A stretch of DNA of 64,000 nt from positions 24,670-88,669 of the forward strand of contig JBBDRQ010000064.1 of NCBI GenBank assembly GCA_040905365.1, in the 5' to 3' direction. The position numbers and the translations under genes are program-made. The notes under the pieces were generated by a model that was not told the DNA's origin, did no database searches, and worked only from the letters and a program-made list of their open reading frames with translations. This DNA is from JAHWKV01 sp040905365. GTDB lineage: Bacteria; Actinomycetota; CADDZG01; JAHWKV01. Of this stretch, positions 17,410-26,275 are shown in pieces; positions within the stretch are counted from its first letter, which is position 1; every line of letters starts with the position of its first letter.

Positions 17410-17894
17410 CGTAGCTCCCTAATCAAAGCAACCCCCTAGAGTCGAAGTCCTTCGGTTGGCGACGCCGCCGTCGAGGCATGGATCAACGCGAGGCCGGTGG
17501 AGCAAAACTGCTAGATTATGCCTAATTATTCGCTCAATTTACAGTGACCAGGCGCGCCCAGCCGGACAATTCAGACCCAAAGTGGGGGAAGCGTGCCAGC
17601 CCGTGGCGGGAGCTTACAAGGTGGAGCGGAAGGATTGCAAAGCGGAAGGGTGCGCGACGCGCACGAAGGCCCGGTCTGTGGCTGCCGAAAGTTGGAGGAT
17701 TGGAACCGATCAAGGTTCCGACCAGCAATCTTTCACTGTGTGGCCGAGCCTTCGTCGATAGCAATGATACTACCTGCTGGATCGATGGGGAAGGGGTTGG
17801 ATGAAATCTAATTCGCATCGCGGCGTCGGCCGGGCGGGCTCTCGCCGGGTTCTGCTACGGTTAGCCGGTGGTCCACTAGCAAGGTAATCCGGAT
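17410..17894. other. 485-bp intergenic region with several hairpins, possible structured RNA
   Basis: No convincing gene fits here; short frames on both strands lack start signals and family resemblance. On either strand it can fold: GTGCGC/GCGCAC at 17650-17664, ACGAAGGC (17663-17670) with GCCTTCGT (17748-17755), GAAAG (17687-17691) with CTTTC (17730-17734), and GGAACC (17702-17707) with GGTTCC (17714-17719). It is the leader side of both the 3D-domain gene and pgsA. I do not recognise the ydaO or other known riboswitch cores that often precede wall hydrolase genes. Confidence 0.45.
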
Positions 17895-18458
17895 ATGAAC
17901 CCCGCCAACTTCGTCACCTGGGTCCGCATCGCGCTCATACCGGTCTTCGTCTACTTCATGTACGAGGCGGGTGACAGCACCCGGATGACCGCAGCCGCTT
18001 GGACTGCCCTGGTGATCTATGTTGTAGCGACCCTCAGCGACTACCTGGACGGCTACCTGGCCCGGCGCCTGGACATTATTACGCCCACCGGTCAGTTCCT
18101 GGATCCTCTGGCCGATAAGTTTTTGGTCGGGGCCGCGCTGTTCGGATTGATTGCCTTCAAGGGATTTCCGGTATGGGCCGCATTGGTTATCGCGGTCAGG
18201 GAGGTGGCAATTGTGGCCCTGCGGTCGGCGGCCATGCGGCGCGGAAACTCCATGCCGGCCGGCAGGCACGCCAAGTACAAGACCACGGTCCAGCTGGTGA
18301 TGGTGCTGGCCTGGCTGTTTCCACGTGCGGGTGCGTGGGTGCCGGTTCAGGATGTACTTCTGTTCGCGGCCGTGCTGATCACCGCGTACTCGGGAATCCG
18401 CTACGCGTTGCTGAGCGGCCGGCTGCTGGCCAGGCAACCGGACCCGGCCGAGCGTTAG
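17895..18458 (+). CDS. pgsA: CDP-diacylglycerol-glycerol-3-phosphate 3-phosphatidyltransferase
   Basis: The 187-residue membrane enzyme carries the CDP-alcohol phosphotransferase motif D-x2-DG-x2-AR-x8-G-x3-D-x3-D (SDYLDGYLARRLD, then GQFLDPLADK, about 50-77). It has several membrane segments and the PgsA-type start NFVTWVRIALIPVF. It makes phosphatidylglycerophosphate, the precursor of phosphatidylglycerol and cardiolipin. ATG 17895 has AAGGT 13 bases before it. The pgsA-cinA-recA order is conserved in Gram-positive bacteria. Confidence 0.92.
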   Translation: MNPANFVTWVRIALIPVFVYFMYEAGDSTRMTAAAWTALVIYVVATLSDYLDGYLARRLDIITPTGQFLDPLADKFLVGAALFGLIAFKGFPVWAALVIAVREVAIVALRSAAMRRGNSMPAGRHAKYKTTVQLVMVLAWLFPRAGAWVPVQDVLLFAAVLITAYSGIRYALLSGRLLARQPDPAER

Positions 18459-18480
18459 TGCCCCATCGAGCGAATATCGT

Positions 18481-18507
18481 GGGATCCGGGGGCGAAGCCC
18501 CTGGACT
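18481..18507 (+). repeat. 27-bp hairpin repeat, copy 1
   Basis: GGGATCCGGGGGCGAAGCCC plus CTGGACT is identical to 53617-53643. The core GGGGGCGAAGCCCC folds into a tight hairpin. Here it sits between pgsA and cinA, 9 bp before the cinA ATG. It may be a dispersed intergenic repeat or a terminator-like element. Confidence 0.75.
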
Positions 18508-18516
18508 AGGTATCGG

Positions 18517-19764
18517 ATGAAGGCCGGGATCGTTTGTGTGGGCAGCGAGCTGCTTACCGGATCGGTGGCCGACACCAACGGCAGCCATATCGCCCGCCGG
18601 TTGATGAAGGCGGGGATCGACCCCGCTTTCCAGGTAACGGTGGGCGACGACCTCGACTGCATTGCAACGGCCGTCGACGAGGCTTGCAGGCGCGCAGATG
18701 TGGTGATTGTTTCCGGGGGCCTGGGTCCAACTCACGATGACCTAACTCGCCGGGCGCTGGCTAAAGCGGCCGGCCGGGAGCTGCAGTTCAGCGCCGAGCT
18801 GGAGGCCGGAATCCGGCGCTTCTTCGAGTCCAAGGGCAAGCAGATGAGCCCGCTGAATCGGGTCCAGGCGTTCCTGCCTTTGGGTAGCCGGGCCATCGCC
18901 AACCCGTTGGGCACTGCGCCGGGTATCGAGATGGAACACGAAGGAGCCAGGGTCTACGCGCTTCCCGGGGTGCCGGGCGAGATGGAGGTGATGTTGTCGG
19001 AAAGCGTGCTCCCCTTGATTGCGCAGGCCCCGGCCGGCGGTGCCGCGACCGTTGCCACGCTGTGGGTCGCCGGGGTCGGAGAAGCCGATTTGGCACAGCG
19101 GATAGGCGACGTCGTCGAGGCGTGCAGAGCGTCCGGCGGTCCCGAAGTGTCGATCCTGGCTTCCGGAGGCCGGGTGGCGGTCGGCCTTAGGGCATCCGCA
19201 TCCGGGCAGGACGCCGCCGACCGGATCGGTCCGGTGGAAAGCAAGATCCGGCGCCTGTTGGGTGACGATGTCTTTGGTGCCGGCGACCAGACCTTGGAGG
19301 CGGTGGTGATCGAGATGGCCGCGGCCAGGGGCCTGACCCTGTCGGTGGCGGAGTCGTTCACCGGAGGCTCGCTGGCGTCGCTCCTGGTGTCGGTGCCGGG
19401 ATCCTCGGCGGTGTTCCACACCGGGTTTGTCACCTATGCGCCCGAAGCCAAGATCAAGCAGCTGGGCGTGCCGGCGGATTTGCTGGAGCGCCACGGGGCG
19501 GTGTCCAAGGAGACGGCGTCCGCGATGGCCCTGGGTGCCCGGACCGCGTCGGGGGCTTCGATTGGTTTGTCTACGACGGGGGAGGCGGGTCCGGATCCTC
19601 AGGAAAAGCCGGTCGGCACCGTGTTCATAGGCGTCTCATGGGACGGCGGGTCGCAGGTGCGTAGGTTGACGGTCTCCGGCAGCCGCGGCGAAATCCGTTC
19701 GGCCGGCGCGACCGCGGCGCTGGATACGCTGCGCCGGTGGATGCAAGACCGGGATCGCGCGTGA
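18517..19764 (+). CDS. cinA: CinA family nicotinamide mononucleotide deamidase/ADP-ribose pyrophosphatase
   Basis: The 415-residue protein has the two CinA domains. The N-terminal molybdopterin-binding-like COG1058 domain (about 1-165) carries VGSELLTGSVADTN and SGGLGPTHDD. The C-terminal PncC amidohydrolase (about 255-410) carries SVAESFTGG, VTYAPEAK and TTGEAGPD. It recycles pyridine nucleotides by deamidating NMN to nicotinic acid mononucleotide. The last codons overlap thpR as GTGA. No strong ribosome site precedes the ATG, which lies just behind the hairpin repeat. Confidence 0.94.
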   Translation: MKAGIVCVGSELLTGSVADTNGSHIARRLMKAGIDPAFQVTVGDDLDCIATAVDEACRRADVVIVSGGLGPTHDDLTRRALAKAAGRELQFSAELEAGIRRFFESKGKQMSPLNRVQAFLPLGSRAIANPLGTAPGIEMEHEGARVYALPGVPGEMEVMLSESVLPLIAQAPAGGAATVATLWVAGVGEADLAQRIGDVVEACRASGGPEVSILASGGRVAVGLRASASGQDAADRIGPVESKIRRLLGDDVFGAGDQTLEAVVIEMAAARGLTLSVAESFTGGSLASLLVSVPGSSAVFHTGFVTYAPEAKIKQLGVPADLLERHGAVSKETASAMALGARTASGASIGLSTTGEAGPDPQEKPVGTVFIGVSWDGGSQVRRLTVSGSRGEIRSAGATAALDTLRRWMQDRDRA

Positions 19765-20321
19765 GGTTGTTTGCCGCGGCGGAGGTTCCGCAGGAGCGCC
19801 TGGAGTCGGTGCAGCAGGCCGTAGCGCCGCTGCAGGAGAAGCTGCCGGGTGCGCGGTGGACGGCGCGGTCGAGCTGGCACGTGACGGTGAAGTTCTTCGG
19901 CGAGGTCGCCGACGCGCGGGTTGAGGACCTGGTCAGGGATATTGCCCGGGTGGCGCGCTCCGCCGTCCCCGTCGATTCCCGGCTTCTCGATGTAGGGGCG
20001 TTTCCTTCCTTGAGGCGCGCGAGGGTGCTGTGGGTGGGTGTCGACGATCCGGAATCACGATTGGACGCTCTCGCCCGCCAACTGTCGCGGGTAAGCGACC
20101 AGCCGGCCGAGACGCGGTCCCTGCACCCTCACCTGACTCTGGCTCGCTTCAAGGTGCCGTCATCGGTCGAAGAAGTGGTCGAGAGATTCCGGCCTTTCGA
20201 TTTTGATCAATCCGGGTTCCGAATCGATCGGCTCAGGCTGTTCAGAAGCCATCTGAGCGCGGGCGGCGCCCGGTACGAAGTGCTGGAGACGTTCGAGTTT
20301 TCCCCAGGACTTTCCCTATAA
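19761..20321 (+). CDS. thpR: RNA 2',3'-cyclic phosphodiesterase (LigT/ThpR)
   Basis: The 186-residue 2H phosphoesterase has both HxTx motifs: WHVTVKFFGE near residue 41 and HPHLTLARF near residue 123. The family opens 2',3'-cyclic phosphate ends of RNA to 2'-phosphates. GTG 19761 overlaps the cinA TGA as GTGA and gives the typical VRLFAAAEVP start. In-frame codons further upstream belong to cinA. A LigT gene between cinA and recA is common in Gram-positive genomes. Confidence 0.9.
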   Translation: MRLFAAAEVPQERLESVQQAVAPLQEKLPGARWTARSSWHVTVKFFGEVADARVEDLVRDIARVARSAVPVDSRLLDVGAFPSLRRARVLWVGVDDPESRLDALARQLSRVSDQPAETRSLHPHLTLARFKVPSSVEEVVERFRPFDFDQSGFRIDRLRLFRSHLSAGGARYEVLETFEFSPGLSL

Positions 20322-20362
20322 TCACAGGTGTGTAATTCTCTGTGGAAAAGCGGTCTCAGTTG

Positions 20363-20391
20363 TTGTAATCCGAACAAACGTTCGATACGTT
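20363..20391 (+). promoter_or_regulatory. recA promoter with SOS box
   Basis: A -35 TTGTAA (20363-20368) and -10 TACGTT (20386-20391) are 17 bp apart. The spacer holds CGAACAAACGTTCG (20371-20384), a full match to the Gram-positive LexA box CGAACRNRYGTTYG. LexA bound here would block RNA polymerase. The leader to the recA ATG is about 110 bp. Confidence 0.85.
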
Positions 20392-20505
20392 TCTGTCATA
20401 CCGGCCCACTAACCTGCCGGGTAGACCCGAGCAACTGGAGCGCCGACCGGCTTTCCGACCGGTTGTTAGCTCTGGGATCAGCTACTAGTGCTACTAGGAG
20501 GATGC

Positions 20506-21575
<1,070 letters not shown>

Positions 21576-21579
<4 letters not shown>

Positions 21580-22094
21580 GCAGCCGGGCGGCCGGGGTGC
21601 CGGTCGGGGAGGAGCTGCCTGCGCAGACCGAGAACGCCATGGACAAGGCGATGCATTTGCTCGGGCACCGGTCCCGTTCCCGACATGAGATGTCTCGGCG
21701 GCTGCTGGAAGGCGGGTTCAGCGAGTCGACCGTTGAAGCCGTCGACGCCCGGCTCCATGAGCTCGGACTGCTCGACGACGCCGCGTTTGTCCGCGAGGTG
21801 TGCCGGTCCAGGAGCCGCGCAGGGTGGTCATCGACGCGTATCGGTCACGACCTCGCGTACAGAGGCGTCGCAAGCGAACTTATAGACGAGGGCCTGGCCG
21901 AGTTGGACCAGCAGGGCATCTCCGATGCGGATCGAGCCTTGAAACTGGCACTTTCCAAGGCCAGGAGCAGCTGTTCGGTTCCCCGTGAAAAGGCGCTACC
22001 GCGCGTGGTTCGGCATCTGTATGGGAAAGGTTACGAATCCGAACTTGCGTGGGAGGCGGCGCGCGCAGCATTTCGCGAACTCGACGAAGCCTAG
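21576..22094 (+). CDS. recX: Regulatory protein RecX
   Basis: The 172-residue protein shows three RecX-type three-helix repeats: HLLGHRSRSRHEMSRRLLEGGF, then LDDAAFVREVCRSR, then a divergent third repeat ending HLYGKGYES. RecX binds RecA filaments and restrains them. The GTG at 21576 overlaps the recA stop, so the two are coupled, matching the usual recA-recX operon. Its own termination appears to give way to a new promoter at 22108-22136. Confidence 0.92.
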
Positions 22095-22107
22095 TGCTCA
22101 CTAGTGA

Positions 22108-22136
22108 TTGACCCTCTTCGCGCCCCAGCTTAATAT
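22108..22136 (+). promoter_or_regulatory. Strong sigma70-type promoter for the rny leader RNA
   Basis: TTGACC (22108-22113) and TAATAT (22131-22136) are separated by exactly 17 bp. This is among the best promoter matches in the window. Transcription would start near 22143, at the foot of the leader structure. Confidence 0.7.
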
Positions 22137-22142
22137 TTAGGA

Positions 22143-22338
22143 GCCGGCCTAAGGAAGGTTTGCGTCAGCCAACGGCTTAAACTGAGTTAACTACTGAAAA
22201 GTCCGCGGTCAGACACAAAGACGTGAGGTTGAGGGATAGATAATTTGTGGGAGGAGCTACTGCTACGAGAGTAACTTCAATAGCATTGTATCCCGCAACC
22301 TCACGAACCTTCTGGCCGAGCATGTGCTCGGTTTTTTT
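22143..22338 (+). ncRNA. Structured leader RNA or small RNA upstream of rny (candidate cis-regulator)
   Basis: About 195 nt run from the promoter start to a T-run. A closing stem pairs 22145-22160 with 22306-22318 (AAGGTT with AACCTT, CGGCC with GGCCG). Next to it a long stem pairs CGTGAGGTTG (22222-22231) with CAACCTCACG (22296-22305) and GGGATA (22233-22238) with TATCCC (22289-22294). The last bases of the closing stem overlap the terminator stem, so the two cannot fully form together. It resembles a riboswitch or attenuator, but no known class is recognised. It could also be a stand-alone small RNA. Confidence 0.6.
22316..22338 (+). terminator. Intrinsic terminator directly before rny
   Basis: CCGAGCATGTGCTCGG (22316-22331) is a perfect palindrome followed by seven Ts (22332-22338). 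It ends only 16 bp before the rny ATG, with the ribosome site GAGGAGG lying right behind it. This is an attenuation geometry. Confidence 0.8.
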
Positions 22339-22354
22339 GTGTTGAGGAGGCCAG

Positions 22355-23890
22355 ATGTCAACTGACGTACTACTCGGAGTAGTCGGCCTTCTCGTCGGTG
22401 TCGGAATTGGATTCATTCTCTATAAACAGGCGGCCAGCCGCAGCGCGGGAACCGCGCAGGCCCGTGCGCAGGAGCGCCTGGTTGAACTCGAAGAGGAAGC
22501 CGAAAAGAAAACGCGCGAGGCGCTGACCAAAGCCAGGGAAGAGGCGTTGCGCATCCGGCAAGAAGCCGAAGAGGAGGTCAAGCAGCGCAGTGCCGACGTT
22601 CAACGCAAAGAGGAACGTCTGGAACAAAAAGAGTCGACATTGGAACACATGGCGCAGCGGCTGGAGGACAAGGAGCAGGCCGCCGCCGAGCAGCAAAAAC
22701 AGCTGGAGAACTTTCGCAAGCAGCTAGACGAGTTTGCCGCCAAGCAAAGAGCTGAGGTGGAGCGGCTGGCCGGCATGTCGGCGGCGCAGGCCAAAGAGCT
22801 CGTAGTTGCATCCGTTGAGAATCAGGCCAAACGCGACGCTATGACTTTGGTACGGGACATCGAGGCCCGGGCCCGGGAGGAGGCGGATCGCAGGGCTCGC
22901 AAGATCGTGGCGATAGCCATTCAAAGGGTAGCCAGCGAAGAAACCTCGGAGAACTCCATCTCGGTGGTTACCCTGCCCAACGATGAGATGAAGGGCCGGA
23001 TCATCGGCCGCGAGGGGCGTAACATCCGGGCCTTCGAGGCTTGCACCGGTACAAGCCTGTTGATCGACGACACGCCCGAGTCGGTGGTGCTCAGCTGTTT
23101 CGATCCGATTCGCCGGGAGATTGCCAAGCTGACCCTGGAAAAGCTGGTCGGGGACGGACGCATCCAGCCCGCCCGGATCGAAGAGATGTACGAGAAGTCC
23201 CGTGACGAGGTGGAGCGCACGATTCGAGAAGCGGGGGAATGGGCCGCGATGGAGGTGGGCATCCCGGATCTACACCCGGAGATGCTCAAGGTCTTGGGAC
23301 GGTTGAACTACCGCACCTCCTACGGTCAAAACGTGCTCAAACACTTGGTGGAAGCCGCCCATATAGCGGGTGTGGTCGCCGCGGAGCTGGGCACCGACAT
23401 TGCGCTGTCGAAGCGGTGCACGTTGCTTCACGACATCGGCAAAGCCATTACCCACGAGGTGGAGGGGTCTCACGCCCTGATCGGGGCGGAGCTCGCCAGG
23501 CGGCTCAACGAGTCGCCGGCCGTGTGCCACGCGATTGAGGCCCACCACAATGAGGTGGAGCAAAGGACGGTAGAGGCGGTTATTACCCAGACTGCCGACG
23601 CGATCTCCAGTGCCCGACCCGGAGCCCGTCGTGAGACTCTCGACACCTACGTAAAGCGTCTGCAGCGTCTGGAAACGCTGGCGGAGTCCTTCGAGGGCGT
23701 CGACAAGTGCTATGCGATGCAGGCCGGCCGGGAAGTCCGGGTGATGGTGCATCCGGATGCGGTGGATGACCTGCAGGCCGAGGTGCTTGCACGCGATATA
23801 GCCAAGAAAATAGAAGAGGAGTTGCAGTATCCGGGGCAGATTAAAGTAACGGTAATCCGGGAGCACAGAGCGGTCGAGTTCGCTAAGTAG
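22355..23890 (+). CDS. rny: Ribonuclease Y
   Basis: The 511-residue endoribonuclease has an N-terminal membrane anchor (about 4-24), a long charged coiled coil (about 30-190, Glu/Lys/Gln-rich), a KH domain (about 205-270; GRIIGREGRNIRAFE) and an HD domain (about 325-420; LLHDIGKA with the metal-binding His-Asp). It starts mRNA decay at the membrane. ATG 22355 has GAGGAGG at good distance. Expression is probably set by the leader and terminator in front. RNase Y together with RNase J in one actinobacterial-type window is notable. Confidence 0.95.
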   Translation: MSTDVLLGVVGLLVGVGIGFILYKQAASRSAGTAQARAQERLVELEEEAEKKTREALTKAREEALRIRQEAEEEVKQRSADVQRKEERLEQKESTLEHMAQRLEDKEQAAAEQQKQLENFRKQLDEFAAKQRAEVERLAGMSAAQAKELVVASVENQAKRDAMTLVRDIEARAREEADRRARKIVAIAIQRVASEETSENSISVVTLPNDEMKGRIIGREGRNIRAFEACTGTSLLIDDTPESVVLSCFDPIRREIAKLTLEKLVGDGRIQPARIEEMYEKSRDEVERTIREAGEWAAMEVGIPDLHPEMLKVLGRLNYRTSYGQNVLKHLVEAAHIAGVVAAELGTDIALSKRCTLLHDIGKAITHEVEGSHALIGAELARRLNESPAVCHAIEAHHNEVEQRTVEAVITQTADAISSARPGARRETLDTYVKRLQRLETLAESFEGVDKCYAMQAGREVRVMVHPDAVDDLQAEVLARDIAKKIEEELQYPGQIKVTVIREHRAVEFAK

Positions 23891-23932
23891 CGTCCGCCCA
23901 ATATTGTTTCAAGGTTTCTGTAAGAAGTTCCG

Positions 23933-23967
23933 CTCCCGGCCCCCGCCGGGACTCGGGGGCCGGGGAG
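23933..23967 (+). terminator. GC-rich hairpin behind rny
   Basis: CTCCCGGCCCCCG (23933-23945) pairs with CGGGGGCCGGGGAG (23954-23967) with one bulge. No T run follows, so it may slow polymerase or protect the 3' end rather than terminate on its own. Confidence 0.5.
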
Positions 23968-24034
23968 CCGGTCGGTGAAGGCGACGCCGGTCTGAGCGCG
24001 CAAGGCGGTGGACGTCCAACTGGACGGCAGCGTC

Positions 24035-24040
24035 TATCCT
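24035..24040 (+). promoter_or_regulatory. Candidate -10 (TATCCT) for leaderless miaB
   Basis: TATCCT ends 6 bases before the miaB ATG, and no Shine-Dalgarno sequence is present. The distance suits a transcript that begins at or next to the start codon, as is common in Actinobacteria. A good -35 is not seen. Confidence 0.4.
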
Positions 24041-24046
24041 GGTTGC

Positions 24047-25366
24047 ATGAGTGACGAACGTACTTACTGGATCCGCACCTTCGGGTGCCAGATGAACGAG
24101 CATGACTCCGAACGCCTGGCCGGTCTGCTCGAGGTGCAGGGCTACCGGAAGGTCGACTCGCCCGACGACGCCGCCGTAGCCGTGTTTAACACCTGCGCCA
24201 TCCGGGAGAACGCGGACAACCGCCTGTACGGGAACCTCGGTCAGATCAAGGCAGTCAAGGACTCCAGGCCCGAGATGAAGGTGGTGGTCGGCGGGTGCCT
24301 GGCCGAGAAGGATCGCGATGTGATCGTGCGCAAGGCGCCTTGGGTGGACGTCGTGCTCGGGACCCGCAACATCGAAGCGCTGCCCGGCCTGCTGCGCAAG
24401 GCCGAGGAGTCGGGGATCCCGGTCGTGGAGTTCTCCGAGACCCTCAACGTCTTTCCCTCCGCCCTGCCGGCCCGCCGGGGCAAGTCGTTTCACGCCTGGG
24501 TGGCCATCCAGTACGGGTGTAACAACGGCTGTACGTTTTGTATCGTGCCCTCGGTGCGGGGGGTCGAGGCTTCCCGCCGACTGGGCGACATTCTCGGCGA
24601 GGTCAAACAGCTGTGCAGCACCGGCGTCAGCGAAGTGACCTTGCTCGGCCAGAACGTCAACTCCTACGGCCGCGACGTCTATCGCACGCCGAAGTTTGCC
24701 GATCTGCTGCTGGCTCTGGACGGCATCGAAGGGCTGGAAAGAGTGCGCTACACCTCTCCGCACCCCAAGGATTTCCGGGAGCCGGTGGCCCGGGCGATGG
24801 CCGATTCCTCGGTCGTTTGCGAGCACCTGCACCTGCCTGTGCAGTCGGGCTCCAGCCGGGTGCTCAAGCTGATGAAGCGTTCCTACTCGCGGGATAAGTA
24901 CCTGGACAAGGTGCAGATGGCGCGGGAGCTGGTCGACGGACTCGCGGTGACCACCGACATCATCGTCGGCTTCCCCGGCGAAACCGAGCAGGACTTCGAC
25001 GAGACGATGAGCCTGGTCGAGCAGGTGCGGTTCGATGCCGCTTACCTGTTCAAGTACTCACCCCGCCCGGGCACCGAAGCGGCCGGAATGGACGATCAGG
25101 TTCCCGCAGAAGTTGTATCGCGCCGCTTCGACCGGCTGGCTGCTCTGCAGCGGCAGATCAGTCTTGAGCTCAATGAGCAGATGATCGACTCCACGGTCCA
25201 GGTCATGGTTGAGGGTCCGTCGAAGAAGAACCCGGATAAGGTCACCGGACGCACCCGCACCAACAAGCTGGCGCATTTCGCAGCGAAGGCTGCTCAAGGT
25301 GAGTTGCTGGAGGTCAAGGTAACCGGAGCCGCTCCCAGCCACCTGGAGGGCTGCCTCGCCGGCTAA
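24047..25366 (+). CDS. miaB: tRNA-2-methylthio-N6-dimethylallyladenosine synthase
   Basis: The 439-residue radical SAM methylthiotransferase modifies i6A37 of tRNAs. The N-terminal UPF0004 domain has the three cluster Cys (TFGCQMN, NTCAIR, GGCLAE). The radical SAM CNNGCTFC lies near residues 157-164, and a C-terminal TRAM domain (about 375-437) binds tRNA. ATG 24047 gives the canonical start; the frame is open from 24008 but without family residues. The gene stops at 25366, 7 bases before the probable miaA start, linking the two steps of the same tRNA modification. Confidence 0.96.
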   Translation: MSDERTYWIRTFGCQMNEHDSERLAGLLEVQGYRKVDSPDDAAVAVFNTCAIRENADNRLYGNLGQIKAVKDSRPEMKVVVGGCLAEKDRDVIVRKAPWVDVVLGTRNIEALPGLLRKAEESGIPVVEFSETLNVFPSALPARRGKSFHAWVAIQYGCNNGCTFCIVPSVRGVEASRRLGDILGEVKQLCSTGVSEVTLLGQNVNSYGRDVYRTPKFADLLLALDGIEGLERVRYTSPHPKDFREPVARAMADSSVVCEHLHLPVQSGSSRVLKLMKRSYSRDKYLDKVQMARELVDGLAVTTDIIVGFPGETEQDFDETMSLVEQVRFDAAYLFKYSPRPGTEAAGMDDQVPAEVVSRRFDRLAALQRQISLELNEQMIDSTVQVMVEGPSKKNPDKVTGRTRTNKLAHFAAKAAQGELLEVKVTGAAPSHLEGCLAG

Positions 25367-25373
25367 ACCGGCG

Positions 25374-26273
25374 CTGGCGATCGTCGGCCCCACGGGCGCC
25401 GGCAAGAGCGACCTGGCCGTTCGAGTGGCTGCCGGACGCGGCGTGCAGGTCGTCGGCATCGACTCCGCAACGGCGTACCGCGGGATGGATATCGGCACCG
25501 CCAAGCCGACCGCCGCGGACCGCGCGGAGGTCCCGCACCATATGTTCGACGTCGTCGATCCTACGGAGCCGCTGACGGTGGCCGAATATCAGAGGCGGGC
25601 CCGCGACGCGGTGCGTGCTATACACCAGCAGGGGGAGGTTCCGTTGCTGGTGGGCGGCTCCGGTTTGTACTTCCGAGCGGTGGTCGATCCGCTCGAGTTT
25701 CCGGGCACCGACCCGGTCGTGCGCGATCGCCTGCAGTCCAGGGCCGTTTCCGAGGGCCCAAGTGCGATGTACCGGATGCTGCAGGAGGTGGACCCGGAGG
25801 CGGCTAAGCGCATCCACCCGGCCAACGTCCGCCGTACGGTACGGGCGCTGGAGGTCGTCGAGCTCACCGGGGAGAAGTTCTCCTCGTACCGCACGGCGTG
25901 GGACCGTTGGGAGTCGGTGTACGAGTTGTGGACGGCGGGACTCAGGCTTCCCAAGGAGGAGCTCGACCGCCGGATAAATGCGCGTGTGGACCGCTACATC
26001 GCACAGGGTTGGGTGCAGGAGGTGGCGGATCTTCGCGTCCGGGCCTGGCCGTGGTCGGCCACCGCTTACCAGGTGCTCGGATATGCTCTGATCCTCGACC
26101 ATCTCGACGGTAAGTTGACGCTGGAGGAGGCGGTCGAGGAGGTGAAGCGCCGTACCCGTAAGTACGCGCGCCGGCAGCTCAGGTGGTTCCAGGCCGACCC
26201 CCGGATCGTGTGGTTTGAGGATCCGGACGCGGCCGCCGAGTATCTGATCGAGCGTTTAGGAAGGTGTCGATAG
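25374..26273 (+). CDS. miaA: tRNA dimethylallyltransferase, probably with a non-canonical start codon
   Basis: The enzyme adds the dimethylallyl group to A37, the step before MiaB. The essential P-loop GPTGAGKS is encoded at 25386-25409, but the first ATG/GTG/TTG in frame is GTG 25425, behind it. The in-frame stretch from a stop at 25320 to the P-loop has no ordinary start codon. CTG 25374, 7 bases after the miaB stop, gives 299 residues, the family length, and the usual LAIVGPTG start. Other marks are GIDSATAYRGMDIGTAKP and LVGGSGLYFRAV. An ATC start at 25380, a frameshift from miaB or a sequencing error remain possible. Confidence 0.85.
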   Translation: MAIVGPTGAGKSDLAVRVAAGRGVQVVGIDSATAYRGMDIGTAKPTAADRAEVPHHMFDVVDPTEPLTVAEYQRRARDAVRAIHQQGEVPLLVGGSGLYFRAVVDPLEFPGTDPVVRDRLQSRAVSEGPSAMYRMLQEVDPEAAKRIHPANVRRTVRALEVVELTGEKFSSYRTAWDRWESVYELWTAGLRLPKEELDRRINARVDRYIAQGWVQEVADLRVRAWPWSATAYQVLGYALILDHLDGKLTLEEAVEEVKRRTRKYARRQLRWFQADPRIVWFEDPDAAAEYLIERLGRCR

Positions 26274-26275
26274 CC

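Noticed and set aside
17534..17818. 94-codon minus-strand and 72-86-codon plus-strand frames in the gap before pgsA
   Set aside because: No start signals, odd composition, and they overlap complementary segments better explained as structure.
17410..17894. c-di-AMP (ydaO) riboswitch before the 3D-domain gene
   Set aside because: Expected by context, but the conserved core segments were not found on either strand by eye.
22177..22416. 79-codon minus-strand frame over the rny leader
   Set aside because: Runs antisense through the terminator and the rny start; no ribosome site or family resemblance.
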